From Allobosea sp. TND4EK4 (GTDB lineage Bacteria; Pseudomonadota; Alphaproteobacteria; Rhizobiales; Beijerinckiaceae), in assembly GCF_900156025.1 (NCBI RefSeq), contig NZ_FTMO01000017.1:1-60408 (forward strand): a stretch of 60,408 nt of DNA. The letters are read 5' to 3'. A model generated the notes under the pieces. It worked only from the letters and a program-made list of their open reading frames with translations, searched no databases and was not told the origin of the DNA. The stretch's first letter is position 1. Each line of letters opens with the position of its first letter. The position numbers and the translations under genes are program-made. This document shows, one piece after another, positions 33,620 to 42,112 of the stretch.

Positions 33620-34021
33620 TCAGAGTTCGCGTGGTCGCGCGCCCGTCTCGGAACCCTGGCGCAGCGCCCTGATGGTCTCCGTGTTCGGGCAATACCGCCC
33701 GTGGCGCAGGGGAGCGTCTTGCTGGCTGAGGTCGCTGCGGCATCGACGCGTCATCGCGCACCCCGCGCAGACGATCGTCATATCCCTCAGCACGCTCGCT
33801 TGCCTCTGCGCCAGTTGTTCGGGGTCGATCCCCAGGCGCTTGAGCAGTCGGGGAAGGAGGGCAGAGTCTGTCTCGCTGCGAGATACGAGCTGGCGCAGGT
33901 CGGCCTCGGGAATGGCATTGTCCCGGGCCAGCTCCGCCATCGCCGCCGGGCCGAGCGCTTCGAGCTTTCGCAGGTAGGATTGAACACGCCACCACTGGCG
34001 AACCGTTTCGACGATCTGCAT
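33620..34021 (-). CDS. DUF6455-type small Cys-containing protein
   Basis: A 133-residue protein with ATG 34021 and GGAGGTTGCC immediately before it. The N-terminal half is helical (GPAAMAELARDNAIPEADL). The C-terminal half has IVCAGCAMTRRCRSDL and HGRYCPNTE, giving four cysteines in a zinc-like or haem-related arrangement, as in DUF6455 proteins found beside respiratory genes. Function unknown. Confidence 0.7.
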   Translation of the reverse strand: MQIVETVRQWWRVQSYLRKLEALGPAAMAELARDNAIPEADLRQLVSRSETDSALLPRLLKRLGIDPEQLAQRQASVLRDMTIVCAGCAMTRRCRSDLSQQDAPLRHGRYCPNTETIRALRQGSETGARPREL

Positions 34022-34241
34022 GGCAACCTCCACGCCCCCACACCACTATCGCCCTGTTGGCAGCAACCTTCGTTGCGGTAGCTCAAACCTCCCGTCATCG
34101 CTTGCGCACTTGAGAAATACCCTCTCCGCCTCCGGCCGAAGCCGATCCTCATCCCTTAGGCGGTTGGGGCAGCGGCGTGATGCCATGGCAGCTCGGCGCA
34201 ATATCGGAATCGGAATTTACAATGGATCTTTTTTTTCGCAT

Positions 34242-34266
34242 AAAGATGGATCAAAAATATATCTTT
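34242..34266. promoter_or_regulatory. AAAGAT-N13-ATCTTT dyad
   Basis: An inverted repeat in an AT-rich patch 15 bases before the small membrane gene at 34281, which is followed by the NsrR-like gene. Its size and AT-rich centre resemble NsrR operators, but the match is loose. Confidence 0.35.
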
Positions 34267-34280
34267 TAGAGGAAGCCACC

Positions 34281-34394
34281 ATGATCGGCCGACCGCGTGA
34301 CGCAGCCGGCACCGACAGCACGTTGGTGCCGATGCTGATATGGGGACTTGTTCTGGTCGTTGTCGGAATGGCTTTCGTCATGCTGTTCGTGTAG
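34281..34394 (+). CDS. 37-residue single-helix membrane protein
   Basis: A short frame with ATG 34281 and AGAGGAAGCC before it. An N-terminal charged segment (MIGRPRDAAGTDS) is followed by one membrane helix (MLIWGLVLVVVGMAFVML). It lies 109 bases before the NsrR-like gene on the same strand. Its promoter region carries the dyad at 34242. Possibly an NO- or oxygen-regulated small respiratory accessory; no family recognised. Confidence 0.55.
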   Translation: MIGRPRDAAGTDSTLVPMLIWGLVLVVVGMAFVMLFV

Positions 34395-34503
34395 CGCTCG
34401 CTCGCTTCCCGCGGGCGGCTGCGACGAAAGGACCGTCTCACGCGTGTCCCGTCGGGAAGGAACGACCTGTCGGGGTAGCCGGCCGGAACATGCGGGATGG
34501 TTC

Positions 34504-34932
34504 ATGCGACTGACGCGATTTTCCGATTATTCACTCCGGGTCCTGATGTATACAGAAAGTCGGGGTGAACGCCTGATCACGATCGAGGAGACGGCTGCAA
34601 CCTACCGGATTTCGCGCACGCATCTGATGAAGGTCTGCCATCAGCTCACCAGGGCCGGTTTCCTCCGGGCTATTCGCGGTCGCTCCGGCGGGCTCGTCCT
34701 GGCCAGAGCGCCGTCCGAAATCGGAATCGGCGAGGTCCTGCGCCTGACGGAGCCGGATTTCGCGCTGGTCGAGTGCTTCGGCGGTGGCAAGGACTGTGTG
34801 ATCGCGCCGCGCTGCCGGCTCCAGGGCGTCCTTCATGAGGCACTCGCCGCGTTCCTTGCGACGGTCGATCGCTACACCCTGGCCGATCTGATGCTGAACC
34901 CGGCGGATTTCGGCCTCGCGCCGGCGGCTTGA
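34504..34932 (+). CDS. Rrf2-family regulator, NsrR-like NO sensor
   Basis: A 142-residue winged-helix protein starting MRLTRFSDYSLRVLMY, the classic NsrR opening. Recognition region: ISRTHLMKVCHQLTRAGFL and RGRSGGLVLARAP. Three cysteines, Cys91, Cys98 and Cys104, lie in ECFGGGKDC and APRCRL, in the position that ligates the Fe-S cluster of NsrR. NO destroys the cluster and relieves repression. Neighbours (a globin-like gene, nos and cco clusters) fit a nitrosative-stress role. Confidence 0.88.
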   Translation: MRLTRFSDYSLRVLMYTESRGERLITIEETAATYRISRTHLMKVCHQLTRAGFLRAIRGRSGGLVLARAPSEIGIGEVLRLTEPDFALVECFGGGKDCVIAPRCRLQGVLHEALAAFLATVDRYTLADLMLNPADFGLAPAA

Positions 34933-34988
34933 GGCGGGACGTTGTCGCAACGCTCCGCGCGGCGGATGGCAGGAAGGAGCGGCCATAG

Positions 34989-35450
34989 ATGCGGCTTGTG
35001 TTCGACCAAGCCTTCGGCCTCGACGAGGACAGTCTGCACGACGTCGTCGCGGTGCTGAGCGAGCGGTTGCGCGCGCATCCCCGCCTGCGCCGCCCACTCG
35101 ACCGCGTCGTCGGCAACCGCTGGGCCGAATTCGAGCACGACCTCACACATTTCATCGCGGCGCTGAGCGCACGCACCGGCGACCACGGTGGCGGCCTAGC
35201 CGCGTTGTTCGATGCGTTTCCGGAACTGGCGCCCGAGCACGTCGCCGATGCGCGCGATCTCTTCGTCGAGTCCGCCCTGGCAATCCTGCCTCTTCATGCT
35301 GCTGCTTCGCTGTCGGACCTGGCTGACAGCGTCTGTGATCTGACCTTGCGCGCGTTGCGTCTGCAGTCGAGCGAAACCAGCGCGATACCGCTGCCCCGCC
35401 GGATCAGCGAGGCCGAGGAAGCCCTGCGGATCGGGGCTGGCCTCGGATAG
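34989..35450 (+). CDS. Possible truncated-globin-like protein (group III-like)
   Basis: A 153-residue protein, ATG 34989, following NsrR by 56 bases. Its pattern recalls group III truncated haemoglobins: an early helix (DSLHDVVAVLSERLRAHPRL), then RPLDRVVGNRWAEFEHDLTHF, and FPELAPEHVADARDLFVESA. In true members a His precedes the FPxL segment as the haem ligand; here that stretch reads GGLAALFDAFPEL with no His. It could be a haemless descendant or a chance resemblance. Proximity to an NO sensor makes the globin reading attractive. Confidence 0.45.
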   Translation: MRLVFDQAFGLDEDSLHDVVAVLSERLRAHPRLRRPLDRVVGNRWAEFEHDLTHFIAALSARTGDHGGGLAALFDAFPELAPEHVADARDLFVESALAILPLHAAASLSDLADSVCDLTLRALRLQSSETSAIPLPRRISEAEEALRIGAGLG

Positions 35451-35607
35451 GCCGGGACGCACGCTCGCACCATCTCCTCGGAACCACGCCGTCCATCCCG
35501 GGTTGTATGGGCCCGGAGCGTGTTGCCGGGAGGCTCCGCGGCGCTCATGATCGCCGCCAGCTGCTGAGGGGCGATGATCCTCCCGCCAGCCGTTCTGGAG
35601 AGCGAAG

Positions 35608-36396
35608 ATGAGCGTTCGGGAACGGGTGCGTGATCTTGCCGGCCGGGCCATCATGCAGTTGATCGCCAAGCCCTCCAGAGCCTACGAACCCTTCACGCCC
35701 CCGGACCCCGCGGCGCTGCGACGGAGCCTGCAACCGGCCGACGTCTTGCTGATCGAGGGAAACCAGCGCGTGTCGACCGTGATCAAATACATGACGCAGT
35801 CGACCTGGTCCCATGCTACGCTCTTTGTCGGTGATGCCTTGGCCTCTCGCGGGGAAGCCGATGACAGCCTCATGCTGGTCGAAGTCGACCTGTCGGCCGG
35901 CTGCATCGCCGTGCCGCTGACCAAATACACACAATACACCACCCGCATCTGCCGCCCGGTCGGCTTAACCGACATGGATCGGCGCAAGGTCGTCGATTTC
36001 ATGATCGCGCGGCTCGGTTTCCGCTACGATATGCGCAACGTCGTCGATCTCGCCCGCTATCTCCACCCCATGCCGTTCCTACCGGTGCGCTGGCGTCGGC
36101 GCATGATCGCGCTCGGCAGCGGCGAACCGACACGGGCCATTTGCTCCACGCTGATCGCCGAGGCCTTCCAGGCGGTGCACTACCCGATCCTGCCGCTGAT
36201 CGACCATCTTCCCAGCCATGAGCGCGCCGATAGCGAGCACGCCCGCCAGGAGATCCTGCATATCCGCCACCACAGCCTCTACGCGCCGCGTGACTTCGAT
36301 ATTTCGCCATACTTCCAGATCGTCAAACCGGCGATCGAGAACGGGTTCGACTACAGGAGCCTGACCTGGGACGGTCACGATCTTCCGTGCTCCTAG
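35608..36396 (+). CDS. YiiX/YebB-like NlpC/P60 cysteine hydrolase
   Basis: A 262-residue protein, ATG 35608, with CTGGAGAG upstream. Permuted NlpC/P60 blocks are visible: LQPADVLLIEGNQRVST, STWSHATLFVGD with the catalytic His, and TRAICSTLIAEAFQ with the catalytic Cys. These enzymes cleave peptide or lipid amide bonds; bacterial YiiX-type substrates are poorly known. There is no signal peptide. It lies just before the IS110 remnant. Confidence 0.85.
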   Translation: MSVRERVRDLAGRAIMQLIAKPSRAYEPFTPPDPAALRRSLQPADVLLIEGNQRVSTVIKYMTQSTWSHATLFVGDALASRGEADDSLMLVEVDLSAGCIAVPLTKYTQYTTRICRPVGLTDMDRRKVVDFMIARLGFRYDMRNVVDLARYLHPMPFLPVRWRRRMIALGSGEPTRAICSTLIAEAFQAVHYPILPLIDHLPSHERADSEHARQEILHIRHHSLYAPRDFDISPYFQIVKPAIENGFDYRSLTWDGHDLPCS

Positions 36397-36404
36397 GCCA
36401 CGCT

Positions 36405-36787
36405 TTAGCGAAGTTCGGTCTTTTCCCTCTCCATGCGATGGAGCACGACACCCGGCTTGCGCGCGAACGTAACCTTGGCGCACTTCATGCCGCGACGCTG
36501 CGCCGCCTCGAACAGCATGCTCCGCACCCTGGCGTAGCCGACTTTGTCGCCCCAGTAGGTTTCGCCTGATTGATGTTTCTTGGGAGCCTAGTCTAGATAA
36601 GTCCCGACCGTACTGGGTTTTCAAACCACGCAGGATCATCCACCGCCCAGCGATCGGTCAGGACCGTCGGGGTGTTCGCACTCGTGCCGAACTCCCGGAC
36701 CTCGCCCCGCTTGCCTACCTCGGCCAGCGCCAACGCGACCGTCTCCTTGCGCACATCAAGGCCAACGTAAGTGATAGGCTTTTCCAT
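36405..36787 (-). pseudogene. IS110-family transposase remnant (internally deleted)
   Basis: The minus-strand start at 36787 reads MEKPITYVGLDVRKETVALA and EVREFGTSANTP, the N-terminal DEDD region of IS110 transposases. From about 36570 to the TAA at 36405 the sense reads RVRSMLFEAAQRRGMKCAKV and KPGVVLHRM, the typical IS116/IS110 C terminus. About 250 central residues are missing, and the two parts are out of frame. Confidence 0.8.
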
Positions 36788-36891
36788 AACCCGGCTCCTA
36801 TGCAAGAGGCTCGGTGCAGAACCACCCGGCGCAACCCTCGCAACCCGCATACTGTGAGACGGGGCGCCCCTATCTCAGGCGGACATATGGC

Positions 36892-37062
36892 CTAGCTCGC
36901 CTCATCGCCCTCGATCCGATCGTTATCGCCCTCCATGAGAATACGTGCAGCCGCACCGTCGAGGTCATCATATTGGCCATCGCGCAGCGCCCACAGAAAG
37001 GCGGCCAGTGCCGCCCCCCCGAGCAGCAGCGCCAGCGGGACGAGGAAAACGAGGCTGCTCAT
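36892..37062 (-). CDS. ccoS: cbb3 oxidase maturation protein CcoS
   Basis: A 56-residue single-helix protein, ATG 37062 to TAG 36892. It starts MSSLVFLVPLALLLGG, then AAFLWALRDGQYDDLDGAA, the standard CcoS/FixS pattern with a membrane helix and the conserved GQYDDL motif. Its ATG overlaps the TGA of ccoI by four bases (ATGA). It is needed for cofactor insertion into CcoN in studied species. It closes the operon. Confidence 0.93.
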   Translation of the reverse strand: MSSLVFLVPLALLLGGAALAAFLWALRDGQYDDLDGAAARILMEGDNDRIEGDEAS

Positions 37063-39317
37063 TCGCCAGGCTCGCCAGCCAGAATGAGCCCCAGGGGTTG
37101 CCGTAAGCTGGGTTGGGCAGAGGTCGTCCTCCCCGCATCGAGCCGCAAGGCATTGGCAACAACGAGGATCGAGGACAGCGACATGGCGAGCGCAGCGATC
37201 AGCGGCGTGACATAGCCGGCGATGGCAACCGGGAGGGCCAGCGCATTGTAGAGGACCGCGAGCGCGAAGTTCTGCCGGACGAGCCGGCCGGCGGCCCGCG
37301 CGACAGCGACGGCCACTGGCACCGCATCGAGCCCGTCATGCAGGAAGACGAAATCCGCAGCGTTGCGGCCGATATCAGCAGCCGAGGCCGGCGCCATTGA
37401 GGCATGCGCTGCGGCAAGCGCCGGTGCGTCATTGAGGCCGTCGCCGACCATCAGGACCTTGCGTCCCTTTGCCTCCAACGCGGCGAGTTGCTCGACCTTA
37501 CCGGGCGGCAGAAGCCCGGCCGAAACCTCGTCGATGCCGAGCGGGCCTGCAATCACCTGAACCGCCGCTGGGCGATCGCCGGAGAGCACGATAATTGCGA
37601 GACCGTCCACGCGCAGGCTGTCGATGGCGGCGTGCGCCTGCGGGCGCAGGGTTTCGGCGAAGGCAAAGCGCGCGACGAGCGCCCCGTCGCGGCTCAGTAC
37701 CGTCCTGTTCTCCTGCCCTCCGCGGGTCTCGTCCGCAAGCGCCCATTTGGCCCGCCCGAGGCGATAGTGCTGCCCGTCCAGTTCGGCCTCGACACCGAGG
37801 CCCGGATACTCCCGGATTTTCGCCGGCACCAAACCTCCCTCCGGCGCGGCGGCAGCGATGGCACGCGAGAGCGGATGGCTCGAACGCCGCGCGATCGCCG
37901 CCGCGATGGCCAGCTCCCTAACCGGAATCGATGCGGGGTCGATCAGTTGCGGCTGGCCATAGGTCAGCGTGCCTGTCTTATCGAAGGCGACAGTGTCGAT
38001 CTCGGCGATGCGCTCGATGGCCGAACCGTCCTTGACCATGATCCCAGCCTCGAACAGGCGCCGCGACGCCACGACCTGCACGATCGGCACGGCCAGCCCC
38101 AGCGCGCAGGGGCAGGTGATAATCAGCACGGCGATGGCGATGGTGATCGCCCGGTGCCAGTCGCCAGTCGCCGCCATCCAGCCGATGAAGGCGATGAGCG
38201 CGGTCGCGTGGACGACCGGCGAATAGAGCGCGGCCGCGCGGTCGGCGATGCGGCGATAGCGGGCGCGACCGCCCTCCGCCGCCTCCATCAATCGAACCAT
38301 CTCGGCGAGGAAGGAGCTTTCGGCCTTCGCTGTGGCGCGGATCGTCAAAGGCCCGGAGAGGTTCAGCGTCCCGGCCTGCACCGCCATTCCCGGCGACACG
38401 GATCGCGGTGCGCTCTCGCCGGTGGCGATGGCGCAGTCGAGTTCGGAAGCTCCTTCCTCCACGACACCGTCAACGGGCACGCGCTCGCCGGCCGTGAGCG
38501 CGATCCGCATGCCCAGTGCGACCTCGGCCAGCGGCAGGTAGGTCCGGCCGCCCTCTACGCCGAGCACGGTAGCGCCGCGCGGTGCCAATCGCATTAGGCC
38601 GCGCACAGCGGCCCGTGCCTTCTCATGCATGAGATGGTCGAGTGCGCGGCCGATCAGCAGGAAGAAGATCAGCGAGGTCGCCGCGTCGAAATAGGCATGC
38701 GGCCCGTCATGGATCGTGTCGTAGAGGCTGAGAGCGAAGGCGAGGCAGATGCCGATCGAGATCGGCACGTCCATATTGGTGCGGCCGTGCCGCAGTACCG
38801 CCCAGGCCGAGGCGAAGAAGATGCGGCCCGCATAGATCAGGCAGGGTAAGGCCAGCGCGCCGGAGATCCAGTGGAAGGCGCGGCGCGTCTCAGGCTCCGC
38901 TCCCGACCAGACCGAGACAGAGAGCAGCATGATGTTCATGGCGCAGAAGCCGGAGACCGCCAGCGCCCGGATCAGCCGGTCGCGCTCGGGGTCCGTGCCG
39001 TCCGCCTCGCTCTCGAAGAGATGGCCGGGATAGCCGAGCCCTGCGAGCGCCGTCAGCAGCTCCGGCGCCTCCTCGCTCCGCCATTGCACCGCGACGCGGC
39101 GGGTCGAGAGATTGACCCGAACCTGCGCAACGCCGGGCAGCCGGGCAAGCCCGGCCTCGACCGCCCGGATGCAGGCGGCGCAATGCAGACCGGGCACCGA
39201 AAGGTCGCTCTGCCACAGGCCATCACCAAGGTCGCGGCTGGCGAGGCGGATTTCCTGCCGCGCGGCGGAGGGATCGGGCGCGCCGTCCAGAGCCAGCGGC
39301 GGCGCGCAGCAACTCAT
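37059..39317 (-). CDS. ccoI: Copper-transporting P-type ATPase CcoI/FixI
   Basis: A 752-residue P1B ATPase. ATG 39317 overlaps the upstream TGA. The N terminus has a Cys pair (MSCCAPP) and a heavy-metal domain with GLHCAACIRAVEAGLARLPG. The membrane metal site is ITCPCALGLAVPI. The phosphorylated Asp is in AFDKTGTLTYGQP, the HP motif in SSHPLSRAIA and the hinge in MVGDGLNDAPALAAA. It exports copper toward the periplasm for the CuB site of cbb3 oxidase. Position between the DUF2189 gene and ccoS agrees. Confidence 0.94.
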   Translation of the reverse strand: MSCCAPPLALDGAPDPSAARQEIRLASRDLGDGLWQSDLSVPGLHCAACIRAVEAGLARLPGVAQVRVNLSTRRVAVQWRSEEAPELLTALAGLGYPGHLFESEADGTDPERDRLIRALAVSGFCAMNIMLLSVSVWSGAEPETRRAFHWISGALALPCLIYAGRIFFASAWAVLRHGRTNMDVPISIGICLAFALSLYDTIHDGPHAYFDAATSLIFFLLIGRALDHLMHEKARAAVRGLMRLAPRGATVLGVEGGRTYLPLAEVALGMRIALTAGERVPVDGVVEEGASELDCAIATGESAPRSVSPGMAVQAGTLNLSGPLTIRATAKAESSFLAEMVRLMEAAEGGRARYRRIADRAAALYSPVVHATALIAFIGWMAATGDWHRAITIAIAVLIITCPCALGLAVPIVQVVASRRLFEAGIMVKDGSAIERIAEIDTVAFDKTGTLTYGQPQLIDPASIPVRELAIAAAIARRSSHPLSRAIAAAAPEGGLVPAKIREYPGLGVEAELDGQHYRLGRAKWALADETRGGQENRTVLSRDGALVARFAFAETLRPQAHAAIDSLRVDGLAIIVLSGDRPAAVQVIAGPLGIDEVSAGLLPPGKVEQLAALEAKGRKVLMVGDGLNDAPALAAAHASMAPASAADIGRNAADFVFLHDGLDAVPVAVAVARAAGRLVRQNFALAVLYNALALPVAIAGYVTPLIAALAMSLSSILVVANALRLDAGRTTSAQPSLRQPLGLILAGEPGE

Positions 39318-40099
39318 CTGAGCGCCCGGTAGCTGTGCCAGGTCGCGTGGCCGAGTAGCGGGAAAACCACGATCAGGCCGAGAAGCCCGGTCGCGACCGA
39401 AACGAGAAACAGGGCGAGCACGACGGCGCCCCAGGCGATCATCACCGGCAGGTTCCGCCAGACCATCGAGATGCTGGTGCCCATCGCGGTGAAGGCATCG
39501 ACCCGCTCGTCGAGCAGCATCGGAATCGCGAAGGCGCTGATCGCGAAAGAGAAGGCCGCGAACAACCCGCCGACCACGGTTCCTACCAGCAGCATCGCCC
39601 AGCCGATCGGCGTGCCGAACAGCATGGCCGCGACCTCGTTGAGGCCGGGGAACGGTCGCAGGCCGAAGAACAGCGCGTAGATGATCACGGCTGCCCGCAT
39701 CCAGACGAGCATCAGCAGCGACAGGATCGCGCCGGTATACCAGACCTGCCCGCCCGAGGCCGCCTTGACGAAGATCATGCGGGAGAGACCGACCGGCTCG
39801 CCCTGCTCGATCGCGCGGCTCTTCTGGTAGAGCCCGATCGCGAGCAGCGGCCCCATCACCATGAAGCCAGCCAGCGCCGGGAACAGGATGTAGTCGAGCT
39901 CGAGCCAGAACAGCCCCCAGACGATAATGGCCGAGATCGCGAAGACCGCGAGCCCGTAGAGCAGGCTCGGTCCCGGATCGCGCCAGAGGTCGCGCCAGCC
40001 CGCCCCGAGCCAGGACAGGGCCGCGCCCGCCGGCAGGTTGCGCCGCCGCTGCGCGGCGAGAGGCAGCGGCATCTCCTGGCCGTTCCCGATCGCAGCCAT
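39314..40099 (-). CDS. DUF2189 polytopic membrane protein
   Basis: A 261-residue protein, ATG 40099 with AGGAGGAGCAC upstream. It has about six membrane helices: LLYGLAVFAISAIIVWGL, FPALAGFMVMGPLLAIGLY, then a QVWYTGAILSLLML helix and a LLGLIVVFPLLGHATWHSY end, matching the DUF2189 family, which often sits in cco operons. Function unknown; a role in copper or haem delivery to the oxidase is suggested only by position, where ccoG/ccoH would normally be. Confidence 0.85.
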   Translation of the reverse strand: MAAIGNGQEMPLPLAAQRRRNLPAGAALSWLGAGWRDLWRDPGPSLLYGLAVFAISAIIVWGLFWLELDYILFPALAGFMVMGPLLAIGLYQKSRAIEQGEPVGLSRMIFVKAASGGQVWYTGAILSLLMLVWMRAAVIIYALFFGLRPFPGLNEVAAMLFGTPIGWAMLLVGTVVGGLFAAFSFAISAFAIPMLLDERVDAFTAMGTSISMVWRNLPVMIAWGAVVLALFLVSVATGLLGLIVVFPLLGHATWHSYRALR

Positions 40100-40113
40100 G
40101 TGCTCCTCCTTCC

Positions 40114-40320
40114 TCAGCAGGACGGGCGTGCGGCGCGGAACCCGCCCGCCTCGCTCGCCGAATTCGCATGCGGCACGCAGTCCGGCTGCGAGCCGATGGC
40201 GACATAGACCAGATGGGCGTTGGCGAGGATCAGCCCACCCGCCAGCACGCCGGCGAGCACGAGCCAGAAGGCCCTTCGCCCGCCGCGCCACCGTGTCTCG
40301 CCGTCGGCCGGGGCGCTCAT
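40114..40320 (-). CDS. 68-residue membrane protein in the cco operon
   Basis: ATG 40320 overlaps the stop of ccoP (ATGA), so translation is coupled. It has one helix (AFWLVLAGVLAGGLILANAHLV as a whole hydrophobic stretch) and a periplasmic tail with GSQPDCVPHANSASE and a terminal Cys. It occupies the position of ccoH but is less than half its usual length. The Cys/His tail could bind copper; that is inference. Confidence 0.7.
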   Translation of the reverse strand: MSAPADGETRWRGGRRAFWLVLAGVLAGGLILANAHLVYVAIGSQPDCVPHANSASEAGGFRAARPSC

Positions 40321-41195
40321 CGCTTCGCCTCACGGAGCGTGCCGACATAGAGCGCCAGCAGCTTGATATCGGTCGGCGAGAGCCGGCCCTCCCAGCTCGG
40401 CATCTGGCCCTGCCGCCCGCCATGGATGCTATTGACCACCGATTGCAGGTCGCCGCCATAGATCCAGCTGGCATCGGTCAGATCCGGCGCACCGAGATCA
40501 TGCTGCCCCTTGCCTTCCGGCCCATGGCAGGCGGCGCAATTCGCCGCGAAGACCTCCTTGCCCGCCGGCACGCGCGCCCGCTCGGCCTCATCCTGCTTCA
40601 GGCCCGAGAGCGAGCGGACATAAGCCGCAACGGCCAGAACCTGCTCGCGCTGGAGAATGCCATCGCGGCCGAAGGCCATCATCTGCGCACTGCGCGTATC
40701 CTTGGCCGTGCCGTTGATGCCGACGCGGATCGTCTCGGCGATCGTCTCCGGGCTGCCGCCCCAGAGCCAGGAACCGGCGGCGAGATTGGGGAAGCCCGGC
40801 CCGCCCCGCCCCTGCACGCCGTGGCAGACGGCGCAATTGTCCTCGAACAACGTCCGGCCGGTATCGCGAACATGGCGCATCAGCCGGGGATCGGCGGCGA
40901 TCTCCGCGAAGGAGGCCTTGTCGATCTTCGCGGTCCAGTTCGCCCGCTCGGCGGCGGCATCGCGCACCTGTTCGGCCACGACCTTGCGCTGGTCGATGCC
41001 GAGCAGACCCTTGGTATAGGTCACGCCCAGCGGCCAGGCCGGCATCAGCAGCCAGTAGCCGATCGCGAACAAGGTTGCGGCGCCCAGGAAGAACAGCACC
41101 ACCCGCGGGATCGGTGTATCGAGCTCCTCGATGCCGTTCCACTCATGGCCTGTCGTCATCGTTCCCGTGACGGGATCGCGCGTCGCATCTGCCAT
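40317..41195 (-). CDS. ccoP: cbb3-type cytochrome c oxidase subunit III (dihaem)
   Basis: A 292-residue membrane-anchored dihaem cytochrome. The early motif GHEWNGIEELDTPIPR is typical of CcoP. One membrane helix (VVLFFLGAATLFAIGYWLL) is followed by two cytochrome c domains with haem motifs CAVCH and CAACH and later axial Met residues (MMAFG, GQMPSW). It passes electrons to CcoO/CcoN. It overlaps the downstream gene by four bases. Confidence 0.95.
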   Translation of the reverse strand: MADATRDPVTGTMTTGHEWNGIEELDTPIPRVVLFFLGAATLFAIGYWLLMPAWPLGVTYTKGLLGIDQRKVVAEQVRDAAAERANWTAKIDKASFAEIAADPRLMRHVRDTGRTLFEDNCAVCHGVQGRGGPGFPNLAAGSWLWGGSPETIAETIRVGINGTAKDTRSAQMMAFGRDGILQREQVLAVAAYVRSLSGLKQDEAERARVPAGKEVFAANCAACHGPEGKGQHDLGAPDLTDASWIYGGDLQSVVNSIHGGRQGQMPSWEGRLSPTDIKLLALYVGTLREAKR

Positions 41196-41198
41196 CGC

Positions 41199-41369
41199 TC
41201 AGTCCCCCGGCCTGTCGTCCTTGTCGAAGATGCTCGTCTTGGCCCGGTCGAAGCGTTTCCGGTTCGCGGGCCATAATGCGTAGATCAGCACGCCGATCGC
41301 CATCGCCACGAGATAGAACAGCCCCCAGCTCTTGGCGAAACCGACCAGCGCATGATGATCGACGTCCAT
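41199..41369 (-). CDS. ccoQ: cbb3-type oxidase small subunit CcoQ
   Basis: A 56-residue protein, ATG 41369, just before ccoP. One membrane helix: SWGLFYLVAMAIGVLIYAL, then the conserved WPANRKRFDRAKTSIFD, standard for CcoQ. It stabilises the complex. The longer upstream frame overlapping ccoO is not used. Confidence 0.92.
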   Translation of the reverse strand: MDVDHHALVGFAKSWGLFYLVAMAIGVLIYALWPANRKRFDRAKTSIFDKDDRPGD

Positions 41370-41373
41370 CGTC

Positions 41374-42108
41374 TCACTTCTCCGCAGCGGCAGCCTGCTT
41401 CTGCGCGGCATCTGTCAGGCGGCCCAGCACCTGGAGATAGGCGACCACCGCATCCATCTCGGTCAGGCGGCCCGGCTCGCCGTCGAAGGCGCGCATATTG
41501 GTGGCCTCGCCGTAGCGCTCGGTGACGCCGGCGGCATAGGGGCTGTCGGGGCTTGCCTGGCCATAGGCGTCGGCGCTGGCATTGGCGATCTGGGCGTCGG
41601 TATAGGGCACGCCGACCGTCCTCTGCGCGGCGAGATGCCGGCCGAGATCCTCGGTCTTCAGTTCGTTGCGCAGCAGCCAGCCATATTTCGGCATCACCGA
41701 CTGGGGCACGACGTCGCGCGGATTGTAGAGATGCGCGACATGCCAGGCATCCGAATACTTGCCGCCGAGCCGGGCCAGGTCCGGCCCCGTGCGCTTCGAG
41801 CCCCAGAGCATCGGATGGTCGTATTTCGACTCGACCGCCAGGGAATAAGGTCCGTAGCGCTCGACCTCGTCGCGCAGCGTCCGGATCATCTGGCTATGGC
41901 AGGCGTAGCAGCCCTCGCGGATATAGATGTTGCGCCCGGCCAGTTCGAGCGGCGTGTAGACGCGCATGTCCGGCGCCTTCTCGACCGTCTCGTGGATGGT
42001 GAAGAGCGGCGCGATCTCGACGAAGCCGCCGATCGCGGAGACGCCGATGATGGCGAGGACGAAGCCGATCGCATTGCGTTCGAGCTTGCGATGGAAGAAC
42101 TCGCGCAT
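41374..42108 (-). CDS. ccoO: cbb3-type cytochrome c oxidase subunit II (monohaem)
   Basis: A 244-residue membrane-anchored cytochrome c. ATG 42108 opens MREFFHRKLERNAIGFVLAI, the usual start. Haem motif: GCYACHSQMIRTLRDEVERY. Further blocks: HPMLWGSKRTGPDLARLGGK and VMPKYGWLL with the axial Met. It accepts electrons from CcoP or soluble carriers. Located directly after ccoN in the operon. Confidence 0.95.
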   Translation of the reverse strand: MREFFHRKLERNAIGFVLAIIGVSAIGGFVEIAPLFTIHETVEKAPDMRVYTPLELAGRNIYIREGCYACHSQMIRTLRDEVERYGPYSLAVESKYDHPMLWGSKRTGPDLARLGGKYSDAWHVAHLYNPRDVVPQSVMPKYGWLLRNELKTEDLGRHLAAQRTVGVPYTDAQIANASADAYGQASPDSPYAAGVTERYGEATNMRAFDGEPGRLTEMDAVVAYLQVLGRLTDAAQKQAAAAEK

Positions 42109-42112
42109 CGGC

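Noticed and set aside
36397..36570. Stand-alone small gene after the YiiX-like hydrolase
   Set aside because: The minus strand there reads as the C-terminal end of an IS110 transposase, so it belongs to the IS remnant.
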